From an uncultured Eubacteriaceae bacterium (lineage in GTDB: Bacteria; Bacillota; Clostridia; Eubacteriales; Eubacteriaceae), in NCBI GenBank assembly GCA_947630385.1, contig CANRHG010000044.1:1-11422 (forward strand): a stretch of DNA of 11,422 nucleotides. Direction: 5' to 3'. Shown here piece by piece: positions 1 to 6,528 of this stretch (positions within the stretch are counted from its first letter, which is position 1; each line of letters opens with the position of its first letter). A program made the translations under genes and the position numbers. Under the pieces are notes generated by a model. The model saw only the letters and a program-made list of their open reading frames with translations, had not been told where the DNA came from and made no database searches.

Positions 1-3000
1 GTCAGATCTTCGCCGTAAGTGGCCGTAATATCGGCTGTCCCAACACCTACTGCCGTAACAACTCCGTTCTCAACCGTTGCAACTGTATCGTTACTTGTTG
101 CCCAAGTAACTTCAGCTCCCTCAGGCAGGGGCTCACCGTTTAATTCCAAAGTAAGATCCTGAGTCCCGCCTATAGCGAGCTCAAAATTTTCCGGTGAAAT
201 TGTTAAGTCATCCGACTGGGGAATATTTCTTACATTAACAACCGTAGTGGCTAGATTATTGTAATTGGTTATGGTTGTCGGAGGCGTTTCACTCTGTCCT
301 GTTTCAGGATCAACTTTAAAACCTTCCACAGTCGGCATATTGTAAATAACGCCGGTTGAAGTCACGTTGGCCGTTCCGACCCCAACAGCCGAAACGTTAC
401 CCATATCGTCTACTTGAGCAATTAGTCTATTCGAGCTATTGTAATTAATTTTAGCTAGCTGTGTAGAACTGGCCGGAGTAACGACCGCGTCAACATTCTG
501 GACCGTAGTGTCGCCTATGACAAAGTTTAACGGGCTGATCACACCAATTGCTTCGCCAGCAACATATGGCCTAACGTTGACCGTAAATTCACAGGTAAGC
601 TCTTCTCCGTCGCTTCGAGTGTAAGTAGCGGTGATCGTAGTGGTCCCTTCGAAATAATCGTTCGGGACTTTGATGTAGTCGTCGTCCCCATCCTCGTCAT
701 CCGGCCCGGACGTCCCAACGTAATAATCCTGGACATTTAGGTTCGAGTTGGTTGAGTCGAACGATAGATTTTTAGGATCGAACGCTGTCGCATCCGGAAC
801 AGGAAGGATATTCTGAGCTAATTCGTAAAAACCATAATAATAATTTGGTCCGTTTACGGTGCCGTTTGCGTCAACACTATTTCCGTCGTAATTCGGATCA
901 AACGTATAGTAGGAAATATTGACGACGTCTTCCTTCGGTTCAATCTCTGTTAGGCCCGGACTATTAAGATTAGAAAAGACGGTGATGGTCGCGTAGTTCT
1001 GAGATCGAATACCATTAACGGTCGCCGTTACAAAGAGATACTGCCCTCTCGGTGTGGGCTTAAGGAATACAATCTTTCCCTCCTCGTTGATATAAGCATA
1101 TCCCGCCGCAGAATATGGGTTAGCCGTATTCTGATTATAGGTATTACTCATACTAACGCTATAGGAGACGTCTAGGCCGCTCGTGACCTGAACTCCGTTA
1201 TAGAAAGCCTTAGCACCGAACTGGTAAGTATTCGTTTCGTCTAAGTTGATCGAAATCGAGCTATAAGGCTGTTCTCCGTCCTCACCGATCAATACGACTT
1301 CGTCTACGCTAGCACCTTCGTCAATGTAAAGGTTCGCTGTTGCCGTGGCCGGTGTATTCGTTCCCGGACGGAATCCGAAAGAGGTGGCGGTCAGTGTATA
1401 ACTCCCTACGACTTCGCCTGATCCACCATAGGTCAGTGTCGAAGTCGGAGTTCCAACCGTATTATTAATCGCTAGGACCCACTCATAATTTTCTAGCTGT
1501 CCATTTGAAGAACTTCCAACTTCCTCAGCTGATGGATAAGTGAAATAATACTGCCCCATAAAGAGTGAATTATCTACAGGACTACTGTCGGCGTCGTCAT
1601 AATTAGGCCAACCTTTATTCCCATCTGGACCGACTACTTCTGTATTTGGATAAAGTGGGATCCAGCCTTGGTCGCCTACGCTCCCGTTGACGCCGTCGAT
1701 TCTAAAGCTAAAGTTTCCGGGATTATAATTCCCAGAGGCCGTCGAAAAGTCTACGTTCTGAGTTTGACTTTGCCCGGAGTTGTAATAATACAAGTCGTTT
1801 TGAGTGAGGTAAACGCCCGGAATGCTCTGCTTATAAGCGTTGTCTACGTCATTTTTATAATAATTGTCAGCGAAGTATTCGCCGGCACTCCCTGTATTGG
1901 TCGTGTAATACGGATTTGAAACACTATCCGCGTTCAAATACCAACCGGCAAAATCGGCATTCGTTAATTGAAGCAGAGGTGCTGATCCACCTGCGGTAAC
2001 CCCAGGTGTATAGACGTAAAATCGGCCTTTGCTTACATAATTTTGACTTGTATTTAGTGAACTCCTGGCCGTAGTGCCATACCCATCAATAGCAGCCCCA
2101 TTAGGATAAGCACCCGTTACATAGCCTGAAGGTAATGAACTCGGAACACTTCCTTCCTGTGGATACACTATAATACTCCCGGAAACGTTCGGTTTTGTAG
2201 TAATGTTTCCTTCAACGGATTCATCTCTAAAAGCGTAAGGATTGATAATAAAAGTAGATCCTTCCTCGTTGGTCCAACTAGTGGAACCGGGATTGGCTAC
2301 GTTAGTTAAACCAGGACCCGTTCCGGGGGCTGTCCCCGAAGTCATCGTAAATATATTCGAATTATCTACAGCCGCCCAGTTAGCAAAATTAACGTTCCCG
2401 GAAATAGAGAAAGTTCCAAAGTTATTAATGGTCTTTGAGTTGGAACCATAGGCATACGGAACTACCTCGCTCCCTACCGACATAGCTAACTCATCGCCCG
2501 AACTAATCGTGATTGTTCCATTGTTCGAAAGCGTAGTTCCCGTATCGTCTCCGACTAAAGTTATGGTCGATCCACCTAGTTCTTGACTGTCGATATTTAG
2601 ATTACTAGCTGCATAGAGCTGTATAGAACCGAACGACAGCTTATTAAAAGGAGCCCACCAATTCGTAGTTACGTTTTGATAAACTTGAGCCTGCCCCGTG
2701 CTATTAACAGAAGTTATATTTCCAGAACTATTTTTTCCAGCTGATATCGTTCCGTTTGAGACGCTAATGCTATTTCCTCGACCGCCAGCTATTCCATCTG
2801 CGTAGATCAAACTATTATTTGTAATAGAAGGAGTTGCTCCCCCTAATGGAATAATCGTACTTTGAGAGCTCGTTTGCTCGGATGCAATTACAACACCATT
2901 CGAAAGATTTAACTTAGTCCCAGCCCCACGGAACATCTGGCTTACGTTACCTCCAGAGCAGGCAAACACGGCATTGGATACATTAAATCCAGCAAAAGCC

Positions 3001-3572
3001 AAATTTCCACCTACAGCAGGACTGTTCGAGGTGCTCACCCAGACCGATCCTGAATTAATATTTAGAGTCGAATTATTCGTACTTGTTCCGGTGCTAATTC
3101 CAGGAACTCCGTTAGCCGCAATACTAATGTGTAAGTTAGATTGAGTTGGATTCTCAGTAGCTCCGTAGATATTTATGACAGTATTGTAATCTCCGAACAG
3201 TAACTGTCCACTAGTACACGGTCCTTGAATAAGAATATTATTCTGCTGAATATTTCCTAGATTCAGGCTATCCGTTCCTAAAACAGAATTTGCAGGAAGG
3301 ATGACCCATGAATTCGGAGTTGTAATCCCGCCTGGACTCCCGCCGGTGTTACTCCAACTCCAAGCTTTTGTCATATTTCCTACACCCGCAGGTTTGTACG
3401 GAGTATAATTTCCAACGTTCCCATTATCATCTACCGAAAAAGTAAAACGTTGCCCGTCGGAATAGAAAATGTAAGTATCCTCTGAGGCTGTGCCCCACCC
3501 GGCCAAAACACCGGACGAAGCAACGAGCAGGAAAAGCAGAACCGAAAATAAGCTAATTAAAGACTTTTTCAA
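1..3572 (-). CDS. Large secreted surface protein with bacterial Ig-like domains, 3' end outside window
   Basis: I translated the whole frame: 1190 codons with no stop, continuing past the left edge. The chosen start is TTG at 3572-3570, with AGAGAGG (3578-3584) five bases upstream. It begins MKKSLISLFSVLLFLLVASS and has a likely signal-peptidase site after VLA (residue 24). An in-frame GTG eight codons upstream is a poorer choice because it precedes the ribosome site. Residues about 85-440 are rich in Gly, Ser, Asn and Thr with short alternating strands, which suggests a beta-solenoid (inference). Residues about 450-900 are Tyr/Asn-rich and unrecognised. An Ig-like unit ends near 1005, after an acidic loop (DDEDGDDD, residues 958-965). 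Two BIG2-like units follow: about 1010-1071 (ISPLNFVIGD to VGVGTANVT) and 1123 onward (LTISPENFELAIGG to VGVGTADITATYG). Such proteins are usually adhesins or stalked wall proteins. No anchor motif is visible because the C-terminus lies outside. Function and ligand are unknown. Confidence 0.85.
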   Translation of the reverse strand, partial: MKKSLISLFSVLLFLLVASSGVLAGWGTASEDTYIFYSDGQRFTFSVDDNGNVGNYTPYKPAGVGNMTKAWSWSNTGGSPGGITTPNSWVILPANSVLGTDSLNLGNIQQNNILIQGPCTSGQLLFGDYNTVINIYGATENPTQSNLHISIAANGVPGISTGTSTNNSTLNINSGSVWVSTSNSPAVGGNLAFAGFNVSNAVFACSGGNVSQMFRGAGTKLNLSNGVVIASEQTSSQSTIIPLGGATPSITNNSLIYADGIAGGRGNSISVSNGTISAGKNSSGNITSVNSTGQAQVYQNVTTNWWAPFNKLSFGSIQLYAASNLNIDSQELGGSTITLVGDDTGTTLSNNGTITISSGDELAMSVGSEVVPYAYGSNSKTINNFGTFSISGNVNFANWAAVDNSNIFTMTSGTAPGTGPGLTNVANPGSTSWTNEEGSTFIINPYAFRDESVEGNITTKPNVSGSIIVYPQEGSVPSSLPSGYVTGAYPNGAAIDGYGTTARSSLNTSQNYVSKGRFYVYTPGVTAGGSAPLLQLTNADFAGWYLNADSVSNPYYTTNTGSAGEYFADNYYKNDVDNAYKQSIPGVYLTQNDLYYYNSGQSQTQNVDFSTASGNYNPGNFSFRIDGVNGSVGDQGWIPLYPNTEVVGPDGNKGWPNYDDADSSPVDNSLFMGQYYFTYPSAEEVGSSSNGQLENYEWVLAINNTVGTPTSTLTYGGSGEVVGSYTLTATSFGFRPGTNTPATATANLYIDEGASVDEVVLIGEDGEQPYSSISINLDETNTYQFGAKAFYNGVQVTSGLDVSYSVSMSNTYNQNTANPYSAAGYAYINEEGKIVFLKPTPRGQYLFVTATVNGIRSQNYATITVFSNLNSPGLTEIEPKEDVVNISYYTFDPNYDGNSVDANGTVNGPNYYYGFYELAQNILPVPDATAFDPKNLSFDSTNSNLNVQDYYVGTSGPDDEDGDDDYIKVPNDYFEGTTTITATYTRSDGEELTCEFTVNVRPYVAGEAIGVISPLNFVIGDTTVQNVDAVVTPASSTQLAKINYNSSNRLIAQVDDMGNVSAVGVGTANVTSTGVIYNMPTVEGFKVDPETGQSETPPTTITNYNNLATTVVNVRNIPQSDDLTISPENFELAIGGTQDLTLELNGEPLPEGAEVTWATSNDTVATVENGVVTAVGVGTADITATYGEDL

Positions 3573-3588
3573 AAAAACCTCTCTAATC

Positions 3589-3616
3589 GACACCGCCACA
3601 AAAGTGGAAGCACTTT
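3589..3616 (+). repeat. Inverted repeat, copy next to the surface protein gene
   Basis: This 28-nt sequence is repeated in inverted orientation at 4046-4073 with 24 of 28 identities. The shared core ACCGCCACAAAAGTGG (3592-3607) is perfect, and the four differences are all transitions. The core contains a small dyad, CCAC-AAAA-GTGG. This copy ends five bases upstream of the ribosome site of the surface protein gene. The two copies bound a 485-bp segment and read inward, as terminal repeats of a small mobile element or recombination sites of an invertible segment would. Confidence 0.8.
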
Positions 3617-3634
3617 GACCTATTCATTAAAGAA

Positions 3635-3666
3635 CGTAAGGTAAGCAAAGACGGATACGTCTTACG
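3635..3666 (-). other. Nested hairpin in the surface protein leader
   Basis: CGTAAG (3635-3640) pairs with CTTACG (3661-3666). A competing inner stem, AAGACG (3648-3653) with CGTCTT (3658-3663), closes a four-base loop. Both are perfect and they overlap at 3661-3663, so the RNA could switch between the two. They lie about 65-95 nt upstream of the TTG start. No T-tract follows, so this is not a terminator. Its role is unknown. Confidence 0.45.
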
Positions 3667-3719
3667 AGATTTCTAAAAAAGCCTGTAACAGCCTCATTTA
3701 GGAAGAGAGCTAAAAAGTA

Positions 3720-3748
3720 ACTATAGACGATTAAGAAATTTAAAACAA
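3720..3748 (-). promoter_or_regulatory. Candidate promoter of the surface protein gene
   Basis: On the minus strand, TATAGT (3720-3725) is preceded by a 17-bp spacer and TTGTTT (3743-3748). This is the best -35/-10 pair I found upstream of the TTG start. Transcription would begin near 3713, giving a leader of about 140 nt. The promoter lies inside the inverted-repeat-bounded segment. The -35 match is only three of six, so the call is tentative. Confidence 0.35.
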
Positions 3749-4045
3749 AAGACTCGAAATCAAAAATCAAAGTTTAGCCTAAAACGTCCAGCCCCTCAAT
3801 CTCGTTGTAAAGTTTCTCTCTCAAATCTCTAGTCAAAGAAAAGAGCCCTAGATAAAAAAGATCTAAACTTAGTTAGCAGGTCTAGAAAGTCTCAAAACTT
3901 ATAGAAATATAAAGGCCTAATAATTTCGGCTAACTTATTTTCGATTCTCAAATTCCTATAAAATCAAAAAGAAGACCAGGGAACTACGAAATAGAGTAAA
4001 AATGACAACGCAAAATCCTATGAAAATTCCGGGTAAAGTTAAATA

Positions 4046-4073
4046 AAAATGTTCCCACTTTTGTGGCGGTATC
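4046..4073 (-). repeat. Inverted repeat, distal copy
   Basis: This is the partner of the repeat at 3589-3616. Its perfect 16-nt core is at 4055-4070 (CCACTTTTGTGGCGGT). It lies 14 bp from the T-tract of the minus-strand terminator at 4088-4129. I saw no target-site duplication immediately outside the two copies, so an insertion origin is not shown. Confidence 0.8.
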
Positions 4074-4087
4074 TTAAATCTAAAAAC

Positions 4088-4129
4088 AAAAAAACCCGGA
4101 GCCTCTCAAAATACTTAAGAGACTCCGGG
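4088..4129 (-). terminator. Strong intrinsic terminator, minus strand
   Basis: The arms 4095-4106 and 4118-4129 form 12 pairs, one of them G-U in minus-strand RNA, around an 11-nt loop. Seven T follow on the minus strand (A at 4088-4094). There is no T-tract on the plus side. It would stop transcripts coming from 4130-4720 before they enter the inverted-repeat segment. No clear gene uses it except the short open frame whose stop abuts the stem at 4130-4132. Confidence 0.8.
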
Positions 4130-4312
4130 CTAACCAAATACCAACAGAAGCAATTGTATAAACGATGAATAATATGCAGTATCTGGAATAAACCACATCT
4201 TAGGAATTATGTCAAATTCCGTGTCCGTTTGGAATAAAACGGCTAAGTGTTGCCTGCTATAAGAAAATGCGAAAGTAAGTTGCGGATTTTGTGAAAATTG
4301 TGCCAAGATGAT
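4130..4312 (-). pseudogene. Short open frame ending at the terminator, possible gene remnant
   Basis: A 60-codon stretch without stops ends with TAG at 4130-4132, directly against the terminator stem. An ATG at 4198-4196 would give only 22 residues, starting MWFIPDTAYY and ending in a hydrophobic QLLLLVFG. I see no good ribosome site. The tight coupling of stop codon and terminator is what a real gene 3' end looks like, so this may be a truncated gene or a tiny hydrophobic peptide. I do not recognise it. Chance openness is also possible at this length. Confidence 0.2.
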
Positions 4313-4720
4313 TTAAATGCCTCTCTAGGTCTTTTACTCTGAAAAAGTTTTTATGCAAAAGATGCATTGAAATTGAATATTTTTTTAATCGTCTTCTGAT
4401 TTAGTTTTTTATAATCTTGAATATTCTTCGGAATTTATTCATTTTTTGTTTTTGAGAATAAAGTTAATGATTGAATTTCTTCTGGTTAATGAGGTAAATA
4501 ATAAGATGTGAAAACGATTTAATAATCGGGATCTAAATGGTTTGATAGAGTTTCAATAAAATAATTATTTGACTTTTTGTTTCGTTATTTAAATAGCAAA
4601 GGTAAGAGGATAATAGAATTTTTCTGAGTTTAGCGGAAAGAGAAATCAATATTTAACAGTCGTTTAAGCCTTTTAACGTATCGTGAATTTGAATTAGACT
4701 TTAAAGAAGAAGGAAGAGAC
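4313..4720. other. AT-rich intergenic region upstream of the channel gene
   Basis: No gene is supported here. The DNA is very AT-rich with several T runs. TTGACT at 4570-4575 could be a -35 element for the channel gene, but no good -10 sits 16-18 bp downstream. The ribosome site AGGA (4711-4714) belongs to the next gene. On the plus strand just upstream, 4209-4316 holds two 18-codon pieces in one frame separated by a single TAA, the second with a C-x2-C-x2-C pattern (CGFCENC). This may be a relic. Confidence 0.4.
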
Positions 4721-5281
4721 ATGAAAACAGAAAGATTACAAGCCATAACCGATGGAATCATAGCCATTATCGCAACAATTATGGTCTTGGAACTTGAGAT
4801 ACCTATACACAATTCAATCGAGGAATTAGAAGAACAATGGCCAGTATTTTTGGCTTACTTTAACTCATTTTTTATGGTTTATATTATGTGGTGTAACCAT
4901 AATAGAGAATTTTCCAAAGTAGAATTTGTAAATTCGAAGATCTTTATTGTCAACGGTGTATGGTTATTTTTCGTCTCCTTGATCCCTTTTGCAAACGGTT
5001 GGGTAGGGGTCGATCCAACATTTTCCATCCCGGAATTTTTATACACTCTTTTACTTATCGTTTGTATTGTGCTTTATCAGCTTCTATACTGGTTTTTAAT
5101 GAAAGAAAATCCGGAAATGGAAAAAAGTTTTAAAAGATCCAATCGAATGTTGGTTCCAGTCTACCTTGGGCTTATTTTAGCCTTGGCTTTTACTTTCTTT
5201 ATGCCGATACTGACCTTATTTACAATCTTCTTTATTCTTTTATTGAGGATTTATCAAATTTGGACTTTTGATGAGAAATAA
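4721..5281 (+). CDS. TMEM175-family potassium channel subunit (DUF1211)
   Basis: This is a 186-residue membrane protein. The N-terminus RLQAITDGIIAIIATIMVLE (residues 5-24) matches the family hallmark on the first helix, usually R-x3-FSDG-xx-AI-xx-T-xx-VLE. Here the Phe-Ser of FSDG is Ile-Thr. A W-x-NH motif follows near residue 57 (MWCNHNREF). Hydrophobicity suggests six membrane segments in one repeat, the usual size of bacterial members, which are known to form tetrameric potassium-selective channels lacking the classical TVGYG filter. The start is secure: AGGA (4711-4714) lies six bases before ATG. The gene stands alone on the plus strand. Its stop is followed within 20 bases by the tail of an opposing small RNA candidate. 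The family call is firm. The role, setting potassium permeability or membrane potential, is from the family. Confidence 0.85.
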   Translation: MKTERLQAITDGIIAIIATIMVLELEIPIHNSIEELEEQWPVFLAYFNSFFMVYIMWCNHNREFSKVEFVNSKIFIVNGVWLFFVSLIPFANGWVGVDPTFSIPEFLYTLLLIVCIVLYQLLYWFLMKENPEMEKSFKRSNRMLVPVYLGLILALAFTFFMPILTLFTIFFILLLRIYQIWTFDEK

Positions 5282-5283
5282 AA

Positions 5284-5374
5284 AGAAGCCGAAAAATGAA
5301 GCCACCCCCATATGGCGAGTAATAATCTTCTCGGTTAAAAAGGAGAACTAGGGAGGTGGCTAACAAAATGGCTC
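5284..5374 (-). ncRNA. Candidate small RNA, resembles a type I toxin-antitoxin RNA
   Basis: An extended -10 promoter (5381-5389) would start a minus-strand RNA near 5374. A long-range stem pairs 5300-5309 with 5352-5361 (AGCCACC with GGTGGCT plus three more pairs, one G-U on this strand). It encloses a smaller hairpin, 5328-5332 with 5343-5347. The outer stem is followed by TCATTTTT and a second T run, giving a terminator and an RNA of about 90 nt. On the opposite strand the right arm is GGGAGGTGG, an excellent ribosome site eight bases before ATG at 5369, but that frame is only Met-Ala-His-stop. An RNA covering a ribosome site with no surviving toxin frame suggests a decayed type I locus. 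The layout resembles holin-like toxin loci of lactobacilli as I remember them; this was not checked. Confidence 0.45.
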
Positions 5375-5380
5375 ACTAGT

Positions 5381-5389
5381 ATTATAGCA
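5381..5389 (-). promoter_or_regulatory. Extended -10 promoter of the small RNA
   Basis: The minus strand reads TGCTATAAT (TATAAT at 5381-5386, TG at 5388-5389). The -35 position is weak, as is normal for extended -10 promoters. It points toward the 3' end of the channel gene. Confidence 0.6.
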
Positions 5390-5482
5390 TAACTTCAAGC
5401 GATGGTAGACGTCCGATCAAAAAATTCCCCATGATTTGAAAGAGCGTCTAGTTATGCGGCTAAATACTTCAAATAAAAGAGA

Positions 5483-5534
5483 GAAACGTCGGCTCATTGA
5501 TTTAATTTTGTCTGACGTTTCTTTTTTTCTTTTG
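5483..5534. terminator. Bidirectional terminator between small RNA locus and hydrolase gene
   Basis: GAAACGTC (5483-5490) pairs perfectly with GACGTTTC (5514-5521) around a 23-nt loop. On the plus strand TTTTTTTCTTTT follows. On the minus strand the stem is followed by TCTCTTTTATTT. It suits the minus-strand hydrolase gene, whose stop lies 23 bases before the stem. It may also end plus-strand transcripts from the channel gene or from 5390-5480. Confidence 0.7.
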
Positions 5535-5543
5535 CGAATCATC

Positions 5544-6347
5544 TTACCTTTGTGGGAAGTTCTCTTTATATTCTTCCGTGAACCTACTGTAGATTTCCCT
5601 AAAATGGTCGTCCAAAAGATCTAGAGCTTTTTCTTTTAATTCTTGGCTAACACCGTAATATGCTTCTGCGATACTTCCGGCTATAGCCGCAATCGTATCA
5701 CTATCTCCACCGAGAGAGATTGCGGTTTTGATCACATCTTCAAATGACTTACCTTCTAGAAAAGCTACAATAGCATGTGGGACCGATCCTGGACAAGTTA
5801 CATCAAAAAGATAAGAATCTCTTAACCGGTCAATTGTAAAGTCGCCTAAAAAATCTTGGTCGTAGTATCTTCTTGCGTAATCCCTAATCTCTTCTTTACT
5901 GGCCCCGTTTCTAGCCAAAAAGATCGCACCGGCGACTGCTTGGGCTCCGGCGATACCTTCCGGATGGTTGTGGGTGACTTCTGCGGATATTTTGGCCAGT
6001 TCTTCTGCTTCTTCTAAAGTAGTTGCTGCGTAAGCTACCGGACTGACCCGCATGGCTGAACCGTTTCCTAAACTGTAATAAGGTGTACTTTGTGGTGAAA
6101 ACGCCCAGTTGTAAAAATGGTTGCCGTAAGAAGCGTCGGGATAGAGCTTTACAAAAAGCTTATAATTTTTGATAAGATTGTCTTCAAAATCTTCTTTATT
6201 CTTTGAGTCTAAAAGGGACTGCGCTGTAGCAAACGTGAGAATACTGTCATCGGTAAAAAAGCCGTCGAGGATAGGAACGTCTTTTGACCGATAATTAGAA
6301 AATTCATAACGCGAGCCCGAAATATCTCCTATTACTGCACCTATCAT
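5544..6347 (-). CDS. ADP-ribosylglycohydrolase (DraG/ARH family)
   Basis: The 267-residue product matches the DraG fold and normal length. Visible motifs are GAVIGDISGSRYEF (3-16), FTDDSILTFA (31-40, the metal-binding TDD segment, with Ser where Thr is usual), GNGSAMRVSP (95-104), VTHNHPEGI (124-132) and GGDSDT (213-218, the second metal-binding segment). Family members use two Mg or Mn ions to remove ADP-ribose from proteins, nucleic acids or small molecules. The substrate here is not predictable. The ATG at 6347-6345 is supported by the family-typical N-terminus. There is no ribosome site, and a good extended -10 sits six bases upstream, so the mRNA may be leaderless. No ADP-ribosyltransferase is seen nearby, so this is a stand-alone hydrolase. 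It is transcribed divergently from the AbrB-like gene and ends at a bidirectional terminator. Confidence 0.9.
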   Translation of the reverse strand: MIGAVIGDISGSRYEFSNYRSKDVPILDGFFTDDSILTFATAQSLLDSKNKEDFEDNLIKNYKLFVKLYPDASYGNHFYNWAFSPQSTPYYSLGNGSAMRVSPVAYAATTLEEAEELAKISAEVTHNHPEGIAGAQAVAGAIFLARNGASKEEIRDYARRYYDQDFLGDFTIDRLRDSYLFDVTCPGSVPHAIVAFLEGKSFEDVIKTAISLGGDSDTIAAIAGSIAEAYYGVSQELKEKALDLLDDHFREIYSRFTEEYKENFPQR

Positions 6348-6353
6348 GCTTTA

Positions 6354-6362
6354 ATCATATCA
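6354..6362 (-). promoter_or_regulatory. Extended -10 promoter of the hydrolase gene, possibly leaderless
   Basis: The minus strand reads TGATATGAT (TATGAT at 6354-6359, TG at 6361-6362). Only six bases separate it from the ATG, so transcription should start at or next to the first codon. The promoter overlaps the first cre-like palindrome. Confidence 0.5.
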
Positions 6363-6373
6363 AAACGTTTTCA
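6359..6373 (+). promoter_or_regulatory. cre-like operator 1
   Basis: The site ATCAAAACGTTTTCA contains a perfect 10-bp palindrome, AAAACGTTTT. It matches the cre consensus WTGNAANCGNWNNCW except that the G is C. It overlaps the hydrolase -10 region, so a bound LacI/CcpA-type protein should repress that gene. Confidence 0.5.
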
Positions 6374-6399
6374 GATTGGAGAGCACGAAAAAAATTTTA

Positions 6400-6414
6400 A
6401 TTAAAACGTTTACT
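6400..6414 (+). promoter_or_regulatory. cre-like operator 2
   Basis: The site ATTAAAACGTTTACT shares the AAACGTTT centre with operator 1 and again fits the cre consensus except at the G, here T. The two centres are 41 bp apart, about four helical turns, so both sites face the same side of the DNA. It lies about 35 bp upstream of the AbrB-like gene's -10. Confidence 0.45.
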
Positions 6415-6447
6415 TAATTTCGATTAAAATATTTCTACTTAAATTTG

Positions 6448-6456
6448 TGCTATAAT
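6448..6456 (+). promoter_or_regulatory. Extended -10 promoter of the AbrB-like gene
   Basis: TGCTATAAT (TG at 6448-6449, TATAAT at 6451-6456) is a consensus extended -10. Transcription would start near 6463 and give a leader of about 66 nt with a weak AT-rich hairpin (AAAATTA with TAATTTT). Confidence 0.7.
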
Positions 6457-6528
6457 AAATTACGTACTAAATAAAAAGAATTATGAAAATTAGTGATTTT
6501 AATTTTTGTGATTCTATAGGAGAAAAAA

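Larger units (their letters stand above)
3617..4045. other. Gene-free interior of the inverted-repeat-bounded segment
   Basis: I found no credible coding region here on either strand. The segment is AT-rich and holds the candidate promoter at 3720-3748 and the leader hairpin at 3635-3666. A short hydrophobic open stretch on the minus strand just inside the distal repeat (about 3960-4060) has no start codon or ribosome site and looks like chance. Confidence 0.5.

Noticed and set aside
539..736. Minus-strand 65-codon frame near the left edge
   Set aside because: It is an alternative frame of the surface protein gene, Thr/Arg-rich, with no ribosome site.
1668..2451. Plus-strand open frames of 69-83 codons opposite the surface protein gene
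   Set aside because: They lie inside the verified minus-strand frame, lack ribosome sites and have low-complexity Val/Ile-rich products typical of antisense frames.
3960..4060. Hydrophobic open stretch on the minus strand inside the inverted-repeat segment
   Set aside because: About 35 codons, T-rich, with no start codon or ribosome site. Hydrophobic residues are expected from T-rich DNA.
5436..5624. Plus-strand 62-codon frame from a TTG
   Set aside because: It runs through the bidirectional terminator and into the antisense of the hydrolase 3' end, without a ribosome site.
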